Shown: in pieces, positions 1 through 11,688 of the stretch | Position numbering within the stretch: position 1 is the first letter of the stretch | Layout of the letters: every line of letters begins with the position of its first letter | Origin: Capronia americana | Lineage: Eukaryota > Ascomycota > Eurotiomycetes > Chaetothyriales > Herpotrichiellaceae | DNA: 64,000 bases | Assembly: GCA_016110215.1 (NCBI GenBank) | Contig: JADWQD010000002.1 | Span: 2,294,001-2,358,000 of the forward strand | Direction of reading: 5' to 3' | Notes under the pieces: generated by a model | Told to the model about the DNA's origin: nothing | Databases searched by the model: none | Seen by the model: the letters and a program-made list of their open reading frames with translations, nothing else | Translations under genes and position numbers: made by a program

Positions 1-52
1 GACCTCGCTGATAGAGACGCAGAACCTCGTTTCTCCCAATCCGGGGTCAAAG

Positions 53-1095
53 TTAGTGAAACGGGTCACATTTGGCACAATACTTTTCCAAGTGCACATT
101 CTTACGTCGGGACACCGTGCGTCTGGTAACAAGTGTTGCAGTACAGACGTTGCAATAACCTGGATGTTGCACATCCGCTATTGCCTGTTCATAACGCTTT
201 TGATCTTCGAACACCGTTTCCCTAAGGAGATCAACACAGAAGGAACTTGTTCCGGTCAGAGCCTGCCTAAACTCTGTTTGTCGTAGCCAGTGCTGAATTT
301 CTGGGTAGATTTTGGAGACGACGATATCTCGAAGGCCCCGATCACTGTCGGATGTGGATGAATAGATCTCCTCCACCACTTCGAATAGACGTGTGTCAAC
401 ATCGACCTTCTCGAGAGCCTTCTGAAACTTTTGCCGGGCTAGAATCTTGAGTGCCTTGATCGCATACTTTTCTGCTAGTGCGTACACCTGACAGTGCAGT
501 TTCAATTCGTCCATCACTCGATTGTCGATTTCGTCGGTCTGGTCGTCGCCTGGCGGCCGACCCGGTAAGTCATTCGCTGTCGTATCCTCCGTTTCTGGCC
601 GGAGAGGAAGCGCAGTCTCTTCATCGACAGAGGTTCGATCGATCTCGTGGCCAGTATCGATCTTTCCGACTCCTTCCACCGCGATGCTTTGGCCACCGAA
701 TCCTAGGACTATCTCCGGATCGTAGTCAAGATTGTATACGAAGCGGATCATACAGTCCACGGCATACGGATAGTCGCCCAGTAGTTCAATCGTCCGAGAC
801 TGTCCTTCCTGAACCCTCGATCAGATTTCTTCCGCTTGGATGTTTAATATTTGATCTCGGCTTTACCTTGAAAGATGACAAGCACATGCGTAACAAAACA
901 TCAGATTGGCAACAGACAATGGCACGGTGAACTTTATACTGTCTGTCTTGGGTGCGGATAATGACGTCTGTGAAATCTCCGGATTTGAAGATTCTGCACG
1001 CCCCTTATTAAAGATATATCCATCCTGCGCCTGTGTGTCACTTGCCTGGAAAGACCCTCCAAAAGTCCGTCCTTGCACTGCGTTTCGACATCCAT
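53..1095 (-). CDS. BTB/POZ domain protein
   Basis: I rebuilt three exons: 1095-1046, 993-867 and 808-53, giving 310 residues. The N-terminal third is a BTB/POZ fold, a protein-protein interaction module often found in adaptors or nuclear proteins. It shows GDFTDV, then VHRAIVCCQSD, then SSFKEGQ split by intron 2, then the hydrophobic strand ending in FVYNLDYD. An acidic, low-complexity insert follows at roughly residues 90-150. A helical region comes next (LKLHCQVYALAEKYAI), as is usual after fungal BTB domains. The C-terminus has four cysteines in two CxxC pairs (CNVC, CAKC) that could bind zinc. Intron 1 (994-1045) starts with GC rather than GT, in the perfect context AG/GCAAGT. Intron 2 is 809-866. 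The start is the only ATG that gives an open frame into the BTB domain. The partner is unknown. Confidence 0.85.
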
Positions 1096-1706
1096 CTCGA
1101 TTGTAAGGTCAGCCGAAAATACGAATATGAATATGAATATATTCGTCCTAGATCATAGTGTAGGCCTGGTTAGCACCCTTTCTTTATCATTGACACTTTT
1201 GTATATACAGTGGTAGCTGCTCATAAGAAACTACAAATATAGATCGACAAATAAAAGCTTCCATGCCTTCACGAACATGCCATGTATCGGGATGTTCCAT
1301 TGGTAGCCTCACTACCAGGTATGGTGGCTGGCAATCATGAACTCGACTCACCGCAACCAATAGTGATCGTCCACGTCGAGATAGACGCCGGCCACATTCT
1401 CTGACCGATGTGATGCAGCATGATGCGAACTGTTGCATATCTTTGTCCAAGCGCCCGTCAACGAAGTTGGGGAAGACAAACCAATAAGTGACGGCGGAGA
1501 GGAGGGCACAAGCTTGGCAGCGATGGGCTTTCAGAGAGTGGGTTTACTGTAGGTATCCTATGACTGAGGATGGTTTCCCGAATCGAAGAGCAGACTTTAG
1601 GTTGTTTGTATTTGACACCATACCCGTACACTTTTGGTTGATAATCAACGCAGAAGGCTATGGCCTCTGTCTCTTCAACGTTCCTACATACACCTCTGTA
1701 ATGCCG
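1096..1706. other. Intergenic region between BTB gene and PSD-like gene
   Basis: This holds the promoter side of the BTB gene and the 3' side of the phosphatidylserine decarboxylase-like gene. I see a short run of GAATAT repeats near 1120-1140 and otherwise no gene or repeat. Small open frames here show no family resemblance. Confidence 0.5.
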
Positions 1707-2723
1707 TCATTCAGCCTTATTTCCCCCTGTTGCCTTCCCCAAGCTCATCCCCACCTCCACATCCATCATAACCAAATGCCTACTCACACTAAGTAGATCC
1801 TCATCAAACTGTATCCTCCCATCCTCGAAAGCAACGATGATGCTGCTTCCTCCGAATTGAAACAAACCTACTTCCTCGCCCTTTTTCAACTGTGAGCCCT
1901 TTGTCTGGCACTTCTGGTTTATCTCTACCGTCCCCACATCTGTGGCGCCGATGGCGACAAAGAGCACGCGTCCGAACGAGGGACTGTTGATGCAGACCGC
2001 GCAGCGGGCGTTTACGGTCAAGACGTCGATGTCGGATCGTAAGCAGAGTGGGTCGACTTGATAATATTCGCCGGGGATCTGCTTGTACCATTGCACGGTG
2101 CCCTCCGCGGGAGAGTGATAGCGATGGTAATCTTGCGGACTTAGTCTGAACGATGCGATCGCGCCGTTATGCCATGTCTTTGCGGTGGCGTCATCTTGGA
2201 TTAAATTGCCGATTGTGAAGTTTCGGCCCTTGATCCAGAGCCGTTTCGATTCGGCGACGGTGGGGTAGACGACGAGTCGGCAGTCTGCGACGATGACGGC
2301 CCGGGAGGGATCGTCTTCTTCGAAGATTGGACGAGCTCCCGGTTTGTGTTGCCTTACGAAGAAGTCTTCGAATGTGCGGTAGGCGTGGATGTCGGAAGGG
2401 GTGAAGTCATCCATGTTGATGTGGTAGAAGTCGACGAAGGATTTTATCTCGCTCGCGGACGCGAGGGTGCCTTCTTTCTTGCCAGATCTAATGGTCTTCT
2501 CATGGATCCAGTACCTCAGCAACCGCGTCCGATCAAACCACTCCATGGGCCGACTGAACAAAAGCCATAGCTTGATCTTCTTGTAGATGGGCTGTTGTTC
2601 GCGCACATAACGGCCTGTCTTGCGATTGAGTGTTTTCCAACCGACCTCGCGGTTCTGGATCAGTTTCACGCTGGAGAGGGCGCTGTCGAGGAGCGCGTGG
2701 ATGTAGCTGAGGACATTTCCCAT
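1707..2723 (-). CDS. Phosphatidylserine decarboxylase family protein (GGSS type)
   Basis: This is a single exon of 338 residues. The family decarboxylates phosphatidylserine, or in some fungal paralogues other amino-acid substrates, with a pyruvoyl group made by self-cleavage. Conserved features are FEDFFVR-KPGARP, the ADCRLVVYP strand holding the family Asp, WIKGRNFTIGNL, and the DYHRYHSP segment with the active-site His. Then come GEYYQVDP, the INSPSFGRVLFVAIGA core and the self-cleavage site GGSS at residues 291-294. Mitochondrial and bacterial enzymes have LGST and yeast Psd2-type enzymes have GGST, so the GGSS form is a variant. The protein has no C2 domain or mitochondrial presequence and is shorter than Psd2. 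It could be a soluble PSD paralogue or an amino-acid decarboxylase; the sequence alone does not decide. Confidence 0.88.
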   Translation of the reverse strand: MGNVLSYIHALLDSALSSVKLIQNREVGWKTLNRKTGRYVREQQPIYKKIKLWLLFSRPMEWFDRTRLLRYWIHEKTIRSGKKEGTLASASEIKSFVDFYHINMDDFTPSDIHAYRTFEDFFVRQHKPGARPIFEEDDPSRAVIVADCRLVVYPTVAESKRLWIKGRNFTIGNLIQDDATAKTWHNGAIASFRLSPQDYHRYHSPAEGTVQWYKQIPGEYYQVDPLCLRSDIDVLTVNARCAVCINSPSFGRVLFVAIGATDVGTVEINQKCQTKGSQLKKGEEVGLFQFGGSSIIVAFEDGRIQFDEDLLSVSRHLVMMDVEVGMSLGKATGGNKAE

Positions 2724-3838
2724 TTTGTCGAGCTGTTGTCAGTGCTAGATGGTTACTTTGTGCTGAATTTTGGGGTCGTTCTGTCTACAAAGCGCAGAGA
2801 GATATCCTTGATCGTGGGTACCCGGAATTCATATCCGGACTTCCAACTTCTTTTCTTTCTCCTTGAACTGACCGACGTCATATCTATGACATCAATTCTT
2901 GATTCTACGAGGTACGAGGTACTAGCGATCTGAGATCCTTCTGGTGCTGCATTCTCTGTGTACTCGTATTCTGGCGAATCCGTGGCGCGCCCCACACGGA
3001 AGCCTCTCACATTCATATACCAGTACTCGTAGGGTTTTGAAGAGTGGGCTGATATATTGAAGATAGTGGCCCTATAAAACTGCCGCTGAGAAGTGACTTT
3101 CGCTTGACGGATAGCGAGGAGGTTGATGATGGAATGCGGCTCTTAAGGATGAGAACGGCGATGGCGAAATCAACTGAAGCCCTCCGTGTCCGTGAAGGTC
3201 ACTCAAAGAAAAGCTAATCAGTTGCACCTCGACCCAGCGGTTTGAAACAGTGAGGAAATACAGGTCAAAGCAATTACCACTTTAAGAGCTGGTCATGGCT
3301 CGAGAACATCAAGTCAGCGTATCACCTGACGTCAATCATGCTGCCTGCCTTGTCCGAGATGGGATCCTACGAGTACTCGGACCTCATGGAACCAGATGTG
3401 TCGTCTTTGAGTGCAAGAGTATACCGAGTCCTGAGAGTAATTGCTTTCAAAGGGACGCCCCGGGGTACACAAGAGACATATCAGCCTGTTCAACAGAGGG
3501 CGATGTGCATAACATCACTTTGCCCAGCAACACTCGTCGCCGATGGAATGCCACGGCAATAGAAACCCAATAGAGTCCGACCACCAGAACTAGGATCGGT
3601 TCTCAATGTAGAATTACCCTCATCTCATCAATATTATTTCGTGACGTAAACGTGACGACTTTGACACCAAGTACCCTCGTCATTATCCCTTGTGACGAGG
3701 CATGTAATTGAAGCCAAAGCCACTTCTACTTAATACCTGTTTCCACCCAAACTGACCTTGATTTCACTCTACCATCATTCGACCAAATCCTACCGACATA
3801 TTTCGTTCAGACAAACAAATCCCACAAGTCAACCAATA
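2724..3838. other. Gene-poor intergenic region
   Basis: About 1.1 kb lies between the divergently transcribed PSD-like gene and the small repeat-protein gene, so it should hold both promoters. I see TATA-like CCTATAAAACT near 3070 and pyrimidine-rich sequence just before 3839. Short open frames on both strands have no recognisable similarity. Confidence 0.45.
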
Positions 3839-4205
3839 ATGTCTTCGTCCGGAGGAAGCGCACCTGGCGAATTTGCCCACGGCAAAGTCGACCCCCATGA
3901 GGCTGGCAAGAGTACATCTACCCCAGTTTATCTGCAGCGCTTTAGTTCGTGAAGGTTCTAACCACGATCACAGAGGGTGGTCTCGCTTCTGGAGGCGGTA
4001 CCTCCGGTGGCAGTGACAAGAGCACCAGCACCGGCTCGAGCGGTGGCGGCAGCGGCAACTCCGGTGGCAGCCAAAAGGGCGAGTTTGCTCACGGCAAGGT
4101 TGATCCCTCCGAGGCGGGCAAGAAAGGTAAGACCAAACCTGTCCTTTAGATGTGCAGTGGTCGATTTGAGCTGCTGCTGATGAGACTCCAGGCGGTTCGA
4201 AGTAG
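3839..4205 (+). CDS. Small Gly/Ser-rich protein with two EFAHGKVDP-EAGKKGG repeats
   Basis: Three exons (3839-3911, 3974-4126, 4192-4205) give 79 residues. The protein consists of two near-identical blocks, GEFAHGKVDPxEAGKKGG, separated by a linker of about 35 Gly/Ser/Thr residues. Each block is interrupted by a phase-1 intron one codon apart (K/KGG in block 1, KKG/G in block 2), which points to exon duplication. Small fungal proteins with this block are widespread and, as far as I know, uncharacterised. The charged, glycine-rich composition suggests an intrinsically disordered cytosolic protein, perhaps stress- or conidiation-related, but that is a guess. Splice sites were chosen because they restore KKGG in both blocks. 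Confidence 0.82.
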
Positions 4206-5145
4206 TCTTTCATCATACCACGAAGCATCATGTGCGGACCAAATATCTTCAAGCAGCCTTGAAAGATAGCGATGCTCGAGGTCACGGCGGAGTGAGGTTC
4301 ACGTGAATGCAAGGACCAATAGTGGAGGTGATTGGGCTAAGATAGCTTACCACAATACCAATACAGCTATTGCCCCTCAAGCGAGATGACCCGGGAGTAG
4401 AGATATCTACTTTACTGTAAAGCGAAGCTATGCGTAGTGCGCTGTGCACGCCAATACCATTCTGCGGCTATGCTTTGATTGGTTCGTGTTGTCACGATGT
4501 TCTCAAGAGTAGTAAGTAAAGAGCACGGAGTGCCTCGTATCGTGGCTGAGTTTACGCTTCTAGCTGGTCAACCCTCCTTGACCTGTTCGGGTAAGGCTCC
4601 CCAGCAATCTCGCTTGCCTAGGGCCAAGGCTGCTCGGCTACCCATGCCACACAGTACACCCATCCTCTTCTCGTAGTCTTCCCGTGGACGTGCCATTCAT
4701 CACCTTGGTATAATCTAAACAGGACAGTCCTACGTAGTTCACAGTGAGCGCTCGCTGCCTGCAACTTGCAAGACTAATTTACCACGCATGTCCTCCCTGA
4801 GGCAGCTTGACCTCGAGGTTTTCAAACCCGCACCGCCTCGCGCAAGGCAGAACACAGCCCGACGCCACCATACACTGCCCCTGCATGGCCTCTCGATAAG
4901 GACTTTCTTCTTGACACACTTGCAAACCATCTCGACCATCCATCCCCTTGTCATCTCTCTTTCACTTTCTCATCTCGTGAGGTAATGCTCAGCCAAAACA
5001 TGATTCATCTTGCGGTTGACGCCTTCATGCTAACGAGGACCTCTCTGTCTTTCGACCTTTTCTCTTTTTGCCGTGGCCGAGCCGGGACAGCACGGCCCTA
5101 ATCTCCTGTAAGGCTGAGGAAGCAGTCTTGCTTTGACTCGCGAAC
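4206..5145. other. Intergenic region without recognisable gene
   Basis: This holds the 3' end of the small repeat gene and the promoter of the next membrane-protein gene. Pyrimidine-rich runs are present near 4940-4980 and 5045-5080. I found no coding segment with family resemblance. Confidence 0.45.
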
Positions 5146-6948
5146 ATGACGACGACAAACGACCCATTCACCGTCGTGAGCAACTCGCTGAACAACACCC
5201 AGCAATTGAGAGACGTTGTTGTTACTGGCTGGATGCCGACGGCACCAACTAGAGGGACAACAGATATCCTGTGGACCTGCACTGTCACGATCACCCTATG
5301 TGTATGGACAGCCGTGCATCTAAACATTCCAGCACCGGATGACACCCCCTCAAGAAGACTCTGGAGAAAGGTGAAATGGACAGTAGTTGGATTACTGGCA
5401 CCAGAAATCGTCCTTTTCACTGCCTGGGAACAACTGTCGAGGGCACGGAGCCTAGTTGCATTTCTTAACAAGGAATTCGTCCGCCAACAAGCAGCAGGCA
5501 AACTGAAGGACAGACCACCACGCAGATTCAATCTGAAGTATGGCTTTTTCGTCTGTATGGGCGGGTTCCGCATGCCTGCACCAGAGTTTGAGGGACCGAC
5601 GCCGCACGTACCTTTGTCAGCCTCGGCGATCAGAGTTCTGGCGCAAGCTGGCAGCTTTCTGGAAATCCAAGATTCCACCATCCAGGACCACAGCAAAACG
5701 GACGGCCTCGCAAAGACACTAATATGCCTGCAAATCTTGTGGCTATCTGTGGAATGCGTTGCTCGCAAAGTCCATGGTCTACCATTGTCCACCCTCGAGA
5801 TACACACATTCGTGCACGTTGTTTGTTCTCTTGCGGTCTATATTTTATGGCTCCAGGTATGGCATAGCATTCCCTGAAACTGTCGTGGGATTGGAAATCA
5901 GCGTCTTCTCAAATTACGGCGTGACCCATTAGGATCGCGCACACAATCGCCGATTTACAAATGCTAACTGTCAAATAATGTTCTTTTTTAGAAACCTCTT
6001 GACATTGCCGAGAGTACCATAGTCAATTTGTCAGATGACGAACATGACTTGATGAGCTTGCTCGAAGTCTCGACACGATTTCGATCATTTTCACCGCATT
6101 TCTGTCTCCCGAACTGCGACAAGGAGTTCACACTTAAGAAAGCTCCTACCAGTGATCCATGGGGCGATGTTGATATTGACTCACTCCCTTCAGCACTTTT
6201 CGGAACACCTTATCAAAAACATAGAAGCAAAGCCTGGAAATCAGGTCTGGAGCACGAAGTAAATTCAACGCCATGGAACAATCGTGTCTACACCCTTCTA
6301 AAGGACCCGGAATGGCAGTTCCGCGGCACCACTTCGACTGAGGTCGCGGTGGTCCTGCGCCACCGCTGGACGGACACGGATCGATTCACCTACCATAAGG
6401 TCCCTGTGGACGAGGCCCACTCCCTCGGTCAGGCGACTCTACGCAGTGCCGTATCTGCATTGAACCGAAATCCCGACGTCGCCAAAACCCTCTGGGAGGG
6501 GGACACCAAGATGAAGTTGCGCAACCGGATTCCGAATCTGCCTTCACTTGAATGGGGCTTGGCCGGGACATCTATCCAACTTCTCACCCTCACCGTCTAC
6601 GGAGCGGTCCACCTCACGGCGTGGAACTCACACTTCCCCACTGAAACCGAGCAATGGCTCTGGCGCTCTTCCGCAATATTCTTGGCCGGCACCGCAGCTA
6701 TATCACCTCTTGTCCTAGGGTGCATGCTGGCGGCCGAATTGGCTAGTGGTGGCGTCCCGAGGGATTTGTTCGTTTGGTGGAACCTGGATGTTGGAGAGAT
6801 GTTGCTTTCCCAGGTCCTTTTCGCGGGCGCCGTTGCTTACATGTTCGCGCGATTCTTCTTGGTGATCGAGTCCTTCATCGGCCTACGGTCAGTGCCCGCG
6901 GGAGTTTACGCTCTGGTGCCGTGGTCAAATTATATACCACATATATAG
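5146..6948 (+). CDS. Fungal multi-pass membrane protein of unknown function
   Basis: Two exons (5146-5856, 5992-6948) give 555 residues. The 135-bp intron has a clear GCTAAC branch site. Several hydrophobic segments are visible: near residues 42-60, 80-95, 185-200 and 215-235 in exon 1, and around 430-540 in exon 2 (LLTLTVYGAVHLTAW, SSAIFLAGTAAISPLVLG, LLSQVLFAGAVAYMFARFFLVI). A cytosolic stretch between the two halves is polar. The C-terminus SLR/GLRSVPAGVYALVPWSNYIPHI-type ending is typical of a large family of uncharacterised ascomycete membrane proteins. No transporter or enzyme motif is visible. Confidence 0.82.
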
Positions 6949-7838
6949 ATAACGATTCATAAGGCTCAACGTCCATCACGGCTGTTCTGGACAACTGACA
7001 AATACCTGCATGGTCATATAGAATCATACACAATGCGGTTTGGCACACGACCCCTTCTCCGTGGAACGTTTGTTTCTCTAACAGTCGTACATGTTTTGCG
7101 TATTTTATATGGTAAAGCCGCAGAACTTCCGAAGAACCGAAGTGGTAGCTTGTAAGTGTCGGCCTCGATCTCTAGGATATTTCTTGCACTAAACATTCCA
7201 TACCTCTCCGGACAAAGTGTCCCTGCGGCTCCGCTTGATGCTTTGGCGTCGCAAAGGAACAGGCAACGGGCGAGGCGGACTCACTGCCAACAGCGCGGGA
7301 CGACGTGTTCGATCATTGCTCGACCCGAGCGTCAAAGACGCCATTGACGACAAGAAACGAGAGCGTGATGAGCCTCAGATGATTCTTGATACAATAGTCA
7401 CACATAACAGACTAACAAGGTTTGGTTCGGGCACTAAGTGGCTGGGCGTCCAGGCCCGGGGGTCCCTAGGCCAACGAACCCCCAGTGGAAGAAGCCCCGA
7501 AAGAGCCTAACTATCCGAGACCCGCTCTCAGCAAAGTTAGCTGCAGAGGGGATACGAGACACCGGTCTATCATCTCCTTCGAAAGCCTTCCAACTGCGAC
7601 TTCAATACGAGGTAAGTTCATCCGACTTGAGACCTCGTATAAAGGCGGGGGTAGCCAGCAGTGAAGGAGGGGCAACCTACAGTATCCCGCTTCTTGAGCA
7701 TCTTCCAATCTTGTGAAAAACTGCTGAGCGAGGTACAAGTATATTTCTCCGTTTGGAAGCTATATTGCAAAGAGATAATTCACCATAGGTCACCTGGGTG
7801 TCGTTCCCATAACGAACATCAATCCTCTCACCCAAAAG
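6949..7838. other. Intergenic region without recognisable gene
   Basis: This contains several short overlapping open frames on the plus strand (7156-7716), but none has a family motif or convincing splice-linked continuation. It should include the promoter of the surface-protein gene at 7839. Confidence 0.4.
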
Positions 7839-8863
7839 ATGTCTACAACTTCTGTCAGTTATAGAGTCATCACCTCCTCTACCAATCTAGGACCAATGAC
7901 GACTCCGTTTGTATTCCCTTCCGACTGCCAGTCTGTGATGTTCGACTTTCAAACCACTGTTCTAGGAGCAACATGGACAGGTTTGATGACGCAAGGCTGT
8001 GCCATGAGCAGTTGCTGTCCTTCATCGAACATCTATACTGCCGACTTTGGTTGGTATAGCAGTTATTATAGCCCTGCCGTGTGCCCGAAACAATACAAAA
8101 CTTGTTCTGGACCGGTGGAAGTCCAAAGCAAGCTTCCGAGCGATGAGCATGTCGCCTTTTGCTGCCCAGAGTAAGTGGATTGACCAACCAAGCAGTCCTT
8201 GTACGGATTTATGCCGGATAGATAGATTAAAGAACAAGATATCCATAGCTGGACCACGAGGGATCGCTAACTACATGATGAGACAGGCTATATACCTGCC
8301 CCCTTTGGCCGGGGTTTTCCATTTGCGAAACTCTTAGATACTCGGCAGCCACAATGTATCTCGTCGACAATATATACTCGCAAAATATCGTTACCACTGA
8401 GACGTTGGCGTCAAGGTCTTCCGCCGCGACCGTGGCCTACGATTATGCGTATCCGATCCAGATCAGGTGGAAAGACAGCGACTTCGCCGCAAACCCGGCA
8501 GCAGGCAGTGTAGGATCTTCTCCTTCTTCCCCGATCCCGACTCCGACTCCGACTCCGACTCGAAAGTCGGCCGGGCTTTCTGTTGGTGCCATCGCCGCGA
8601 TATCAGTGGTACTCGGTCTTCTTGCGCTCGTCGGTCTCGGGTATGTGGTGTATTGGATTCGAAAGAGACGCAGAGTTGGGAGCGGAAACCGAAAAGTACC
8701 AATTAAAGGCTCGGAATTGGAGTCTTCGATCAAGCCAGAACTCGCAGACACAAGTTTCGCGGTCTTACCGGAGTTGGCAGGCCGTGACACCTTGCCTCGA
8801 GCAGAGTTGGAGGCCAAAGAGATGAAACTGGGGGGTGCAGCAGGCTTTGGACTACCTCGATGA
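7839..8863 (+). CDS. Putative single-pass cell-surface protein
   Basis: Two exons (7839-8170, 8287-8863; intron 116 bp with GCTAAC branch site) give 302 residues. The N-terminal half has many cysteines (SSCCPS, CPKQYKTCSG, FCCPELYTC) and the block LPSDEHVAFCCP, which I associate with fungal wall or surface proteins. A linker of Pro-Thr repeats (PTPTPTPT) follows, encoded by a CCGACT hexamer repeat. A strong transmembrane helix (LSVGAIAAISVVLGLLALVG) and a basic stop-transfer KRRR come next, with a cytosolic tail of about 85 residues. No clear signal peptide is visible at the chosen start, so the true N-terminus may lie upstream. A surface sensor or adhesin-like role is possible but unproven. 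Confidence 0.72.
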
Positions 8864-10998
8864 GTCTGATGTCCGCGGGATGACGACGACGTCCAGCCGA
8901 TACAAGACTCATTCGGTGTCTCGCAGGTTTCTCGTACAGATTCGATGGACGTTGAAGAAGCTGGAACGAAGTTACAACGCCCCACGGATTTTAGAAGGGA
9001 AGCTGAACTGATCTTGCCCGGACGGGTCAACAATATCCCAATGCCTATGCAAGGCTTGTCTCGAACTGATATTAATTTTTTTCCGATAGCTGTCCAAATT
9101 GGTGGCGTCTTACCACACCGCCGTGCCACCGGTTTACTTTCGTACCGGCCTGAATTCTCAGCATCGAATATATACAAGTGCTATCATGACCACAGCCATG
9201 AGCAAATTGTTAGCGATCGAGTGGTTAGACTCAGATAGCTCTTCAATACCCCCGGTCCAATTTTATCACGGTGTCCTCCTGGTTTATTGCACGTTGAAAT
9301 GGAAGAAGGGAGGCAGTGCGAGCGTTACACTCACTCACATAAGCTCATATGAATGTGGCTAACCTCTGGCAGGCGACAAGCAAACACCAGCAATTCCTAC
9401 TGAGCGGGCTCGAAGTCTCCTCACAAGACCTTATGACGACGAGTTACAAGACCAGATCGGGTGTCACCGATCACGATCAAACAAGTCAAAGGTCTTGTTT
9501 TCTCCAATGGTACTGCTTGCGCAATGGCTGGAAAATGGACGCGATAGCCTCACTGCTGGGCATTGCAGGGTTCAGTGTCCAATTGAACACCACATGATAC
9601 AACTTTGGTTCGACAGCTTCGTCCGCCATGTTACGCTGTGCACATACGACTACCGCGGCCGGCTATGAGCTGAGCCTCCACCGATCAGAGGAGGAGGTGT
9701 GAGCACCTTATTTGCGGGCACCTTCGAATGCGGAATGCCCTCCGGTCGAGTTTCTACCTCATATTGACCGCCACATCAGACCGAAAGCATCATTGCAATC
9801 GAGCTGAATTAACCATCACTTTCGACCCAATTACCACAGAGAGAACAGTGACTGGCCCATTCATGCTCCCCAAGACAAAGACGGTGAGGGATGGGCAAGC
9901 GCTTTGATCGCAAAGGCCCTATTCCCACAGACCAGCTAGATAGTTGCCTGCAAAAGCCTGGTGTGCATGCTCATGTCGTCTATTCACCCGCCACCGCAAG
10001 CCCATCTTCCGGAATTTTGTGTGTACCCCGTGTGTTGTCCTACAATTCTAATTCCACGAGAAAGCGATACGCACAACTGGCAACGGCTTGCCTTTGCCAA
10101 GGTCATTCCCCTGTGTGAGCATACAAAACACCTGCAATCCGCAACCATTTACATTAACTCCGTCCCGGATACAGCCAGCACTCTTGAAGAATCCCCTGCT
10201 AAGCATGGTTCATCCTTCAGAAATTCCCATTTCGCCTTAAAACGTCCCACGAGCAACGACAAGCGAAGGATCTCAGAGTCAGGAACCCTTCACACCTAAG
10301 CCGACTCATCCAGACCTCCCAAGCCCCATGAGCCTTTCATCGACTTGCGGTCAGTCACAACATTCAGCACCTAAGAAATACACTTGGCGGCCGTCGAGGC
10401 GGTGTCATCGACAACTGTCAGAGAATCAGGGCCTTTAACATCATGCGGTCTCGACGGAGGACACCGCTTGAACTCCAAAGGCCCCCGGGCGGAAAAACCG
10501 GGATACGGGTCTCCTATACGAGAAGTGACTGGGATCTCGTGCCTGCCAATAAAGGAGTCTTCTAAGATTGTCTCCATCGCTGACTAAGTTTGTCGTATGG
10601 GAGGAGACATCTTCCCAGAGTGGATCCCTAAAGCCCGACGCTCATTCCACGGGTCGTCACCGTGGTCGGGGACTGTAAGGCGGTAGGGTATGGCGACTCA
10701 GGCGAGCTATGCGGTGTCGTAGCTGAGGTTCGTGCCTTTCCCGGGCGCCTGGTGGCATCCACTCGGGGATATTGCGGGAATTAAGAGACAGTCCCAGATC
10801 CATTATGTGCCATATCAACCGGGAGCATATGTGTGTCGGTACCGCAGGCCATCTCGTCTTTGTCCATTGGTCCTGTCTGTGTTGATCATAAGCAGCTGAA
10901 CCCCAACTATATCTTCATATCCCAAGCTGATGCAGGAAGGAGCAAGGTCAAGCGAGAGACCTTGCCGCCGTCACCCTTTGAAGTTTTGAATAGCTTCA
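8864..10998. other. Gene-poor 2.1-kb region
   Basis: This is one of the longest non-genic stretches in the window. The open frames here (for example 8945-9238, 9961-10299 and 10384-10587) are short, lack family motifs and do not join through convincing introns. I see no tRNA, transposon end or long repeat. It is an accessory-type spacer before the catabolic core. Confidence 0.45.
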
Positions 10999-11688
10999 AT
11001 GGCACCGTACGCAGACCCCTTGTACTGCTCAGGTTGTGGAAAGAGATGGGGCCATGACCCGCCCTGGAGCGTCGGCTGGACATGTTCTTCATGCTACGAC
11101 GACGAGTATTTCTTCTGCTGCACGTGCGGGCACAGGAGGAGACATCCGGCCCTCAACAAGCCGTCTGGCAGGTCATGTCGACGGTGTCGCGACAGGCTGG
11201 CAATTCAGTCTCAGTCTCAGTCCCGAAACCACAGTCACGAATCCAGCCAACGCCAGGCCCAGCAGGAACAGTCCGAGCAAGCACGTGAACAACCAGGGAT
11301 GGAGCTTCCGCGATCACAACCCTTGCATGAGGGGAGCGAAGATGGCCTGCAAGAGGAGCATGAAGAGCGCGGCGGGTATAGCCATCAAAAAGAGGCAGAG
11401 CACCACGAACAGGAACAGCAACAGCACATGGATATGTACCAGCAACAACACCAGCAACGAGAGCATTTCACCTCGGAAAACCACTTGCCAGCCCATGATG
11501 ACTTCCACGAAGTCCTTCCCACGACTCTTGATCCCGTCATGTGCGAAAACTGCCACAAAACATGCTATCCCAACCACAACCTAGAAATCCACCGCCTGCG
11601 AGACGGCGCTTACTATGCGGAATGCAACCTCTGTTTCCACAGCAGTCTGGAACGAGATCACGCAAACGCGAGACCGAATTCGTATTGA
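10999..11688 (+). CDS. Cys-rich, Gln/His/Glu-rich hypothetical protein
   Basis: This is a single exon of 229 residues. The first 65 residues contain four CxxC-type pairs (CSGC, CSSC, CCTC, CRRC) spaced like a double zinc ribbon. A central low-complexity stretch of about 100 residues rich in Gln, Glu and His follows (QSQSQS, EQEQQQH, QQQHQQ). The C-terminus has two more pairs (CENC, CNLC) and ends HANARPNSY. The arrangement fits a zinc-binding protein with a disordered middle. I recognise no named family. Similar short fungal proteins with CxxC pairs are usually annotated as hypothetical. The frame is intact and starts at the first ATG before the Cys pairs. Confidence 0.55.
   Translation: MAPYADPLYCSGCGKRWGHDPPWSVGWTCSSCYDDEYFFCCTCGHRRRHPALNKPSGRSCRRCRDRLAIQSQSQSRNHSHESSQRQAQQEQSEQAREQPGMELPRSQPLHEGSEDGLQEEHEERGGYSHQKEAEHHEQEQQQHMDMYQQQHQQREHFTSENHLPAHDDFHEVLPTTLDPVMCENCHKTCYPNHNLEIHRLRDGAYYAECNLCFHSSLERDHANARPNSY

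Noticed and set aside
7217..7510. Arg-rich plus-strand open frame
   Set aside because: It starts inside a set of overlapping frames, with no motif and no clear splice links to a neighbour.
8443..9177. Minus-strand open frame of 244 codons
   Set aside because: It is antisense to exon 2 of the surface-protein gene, whose helix and repeat structure are convincing; this frame has no motif.
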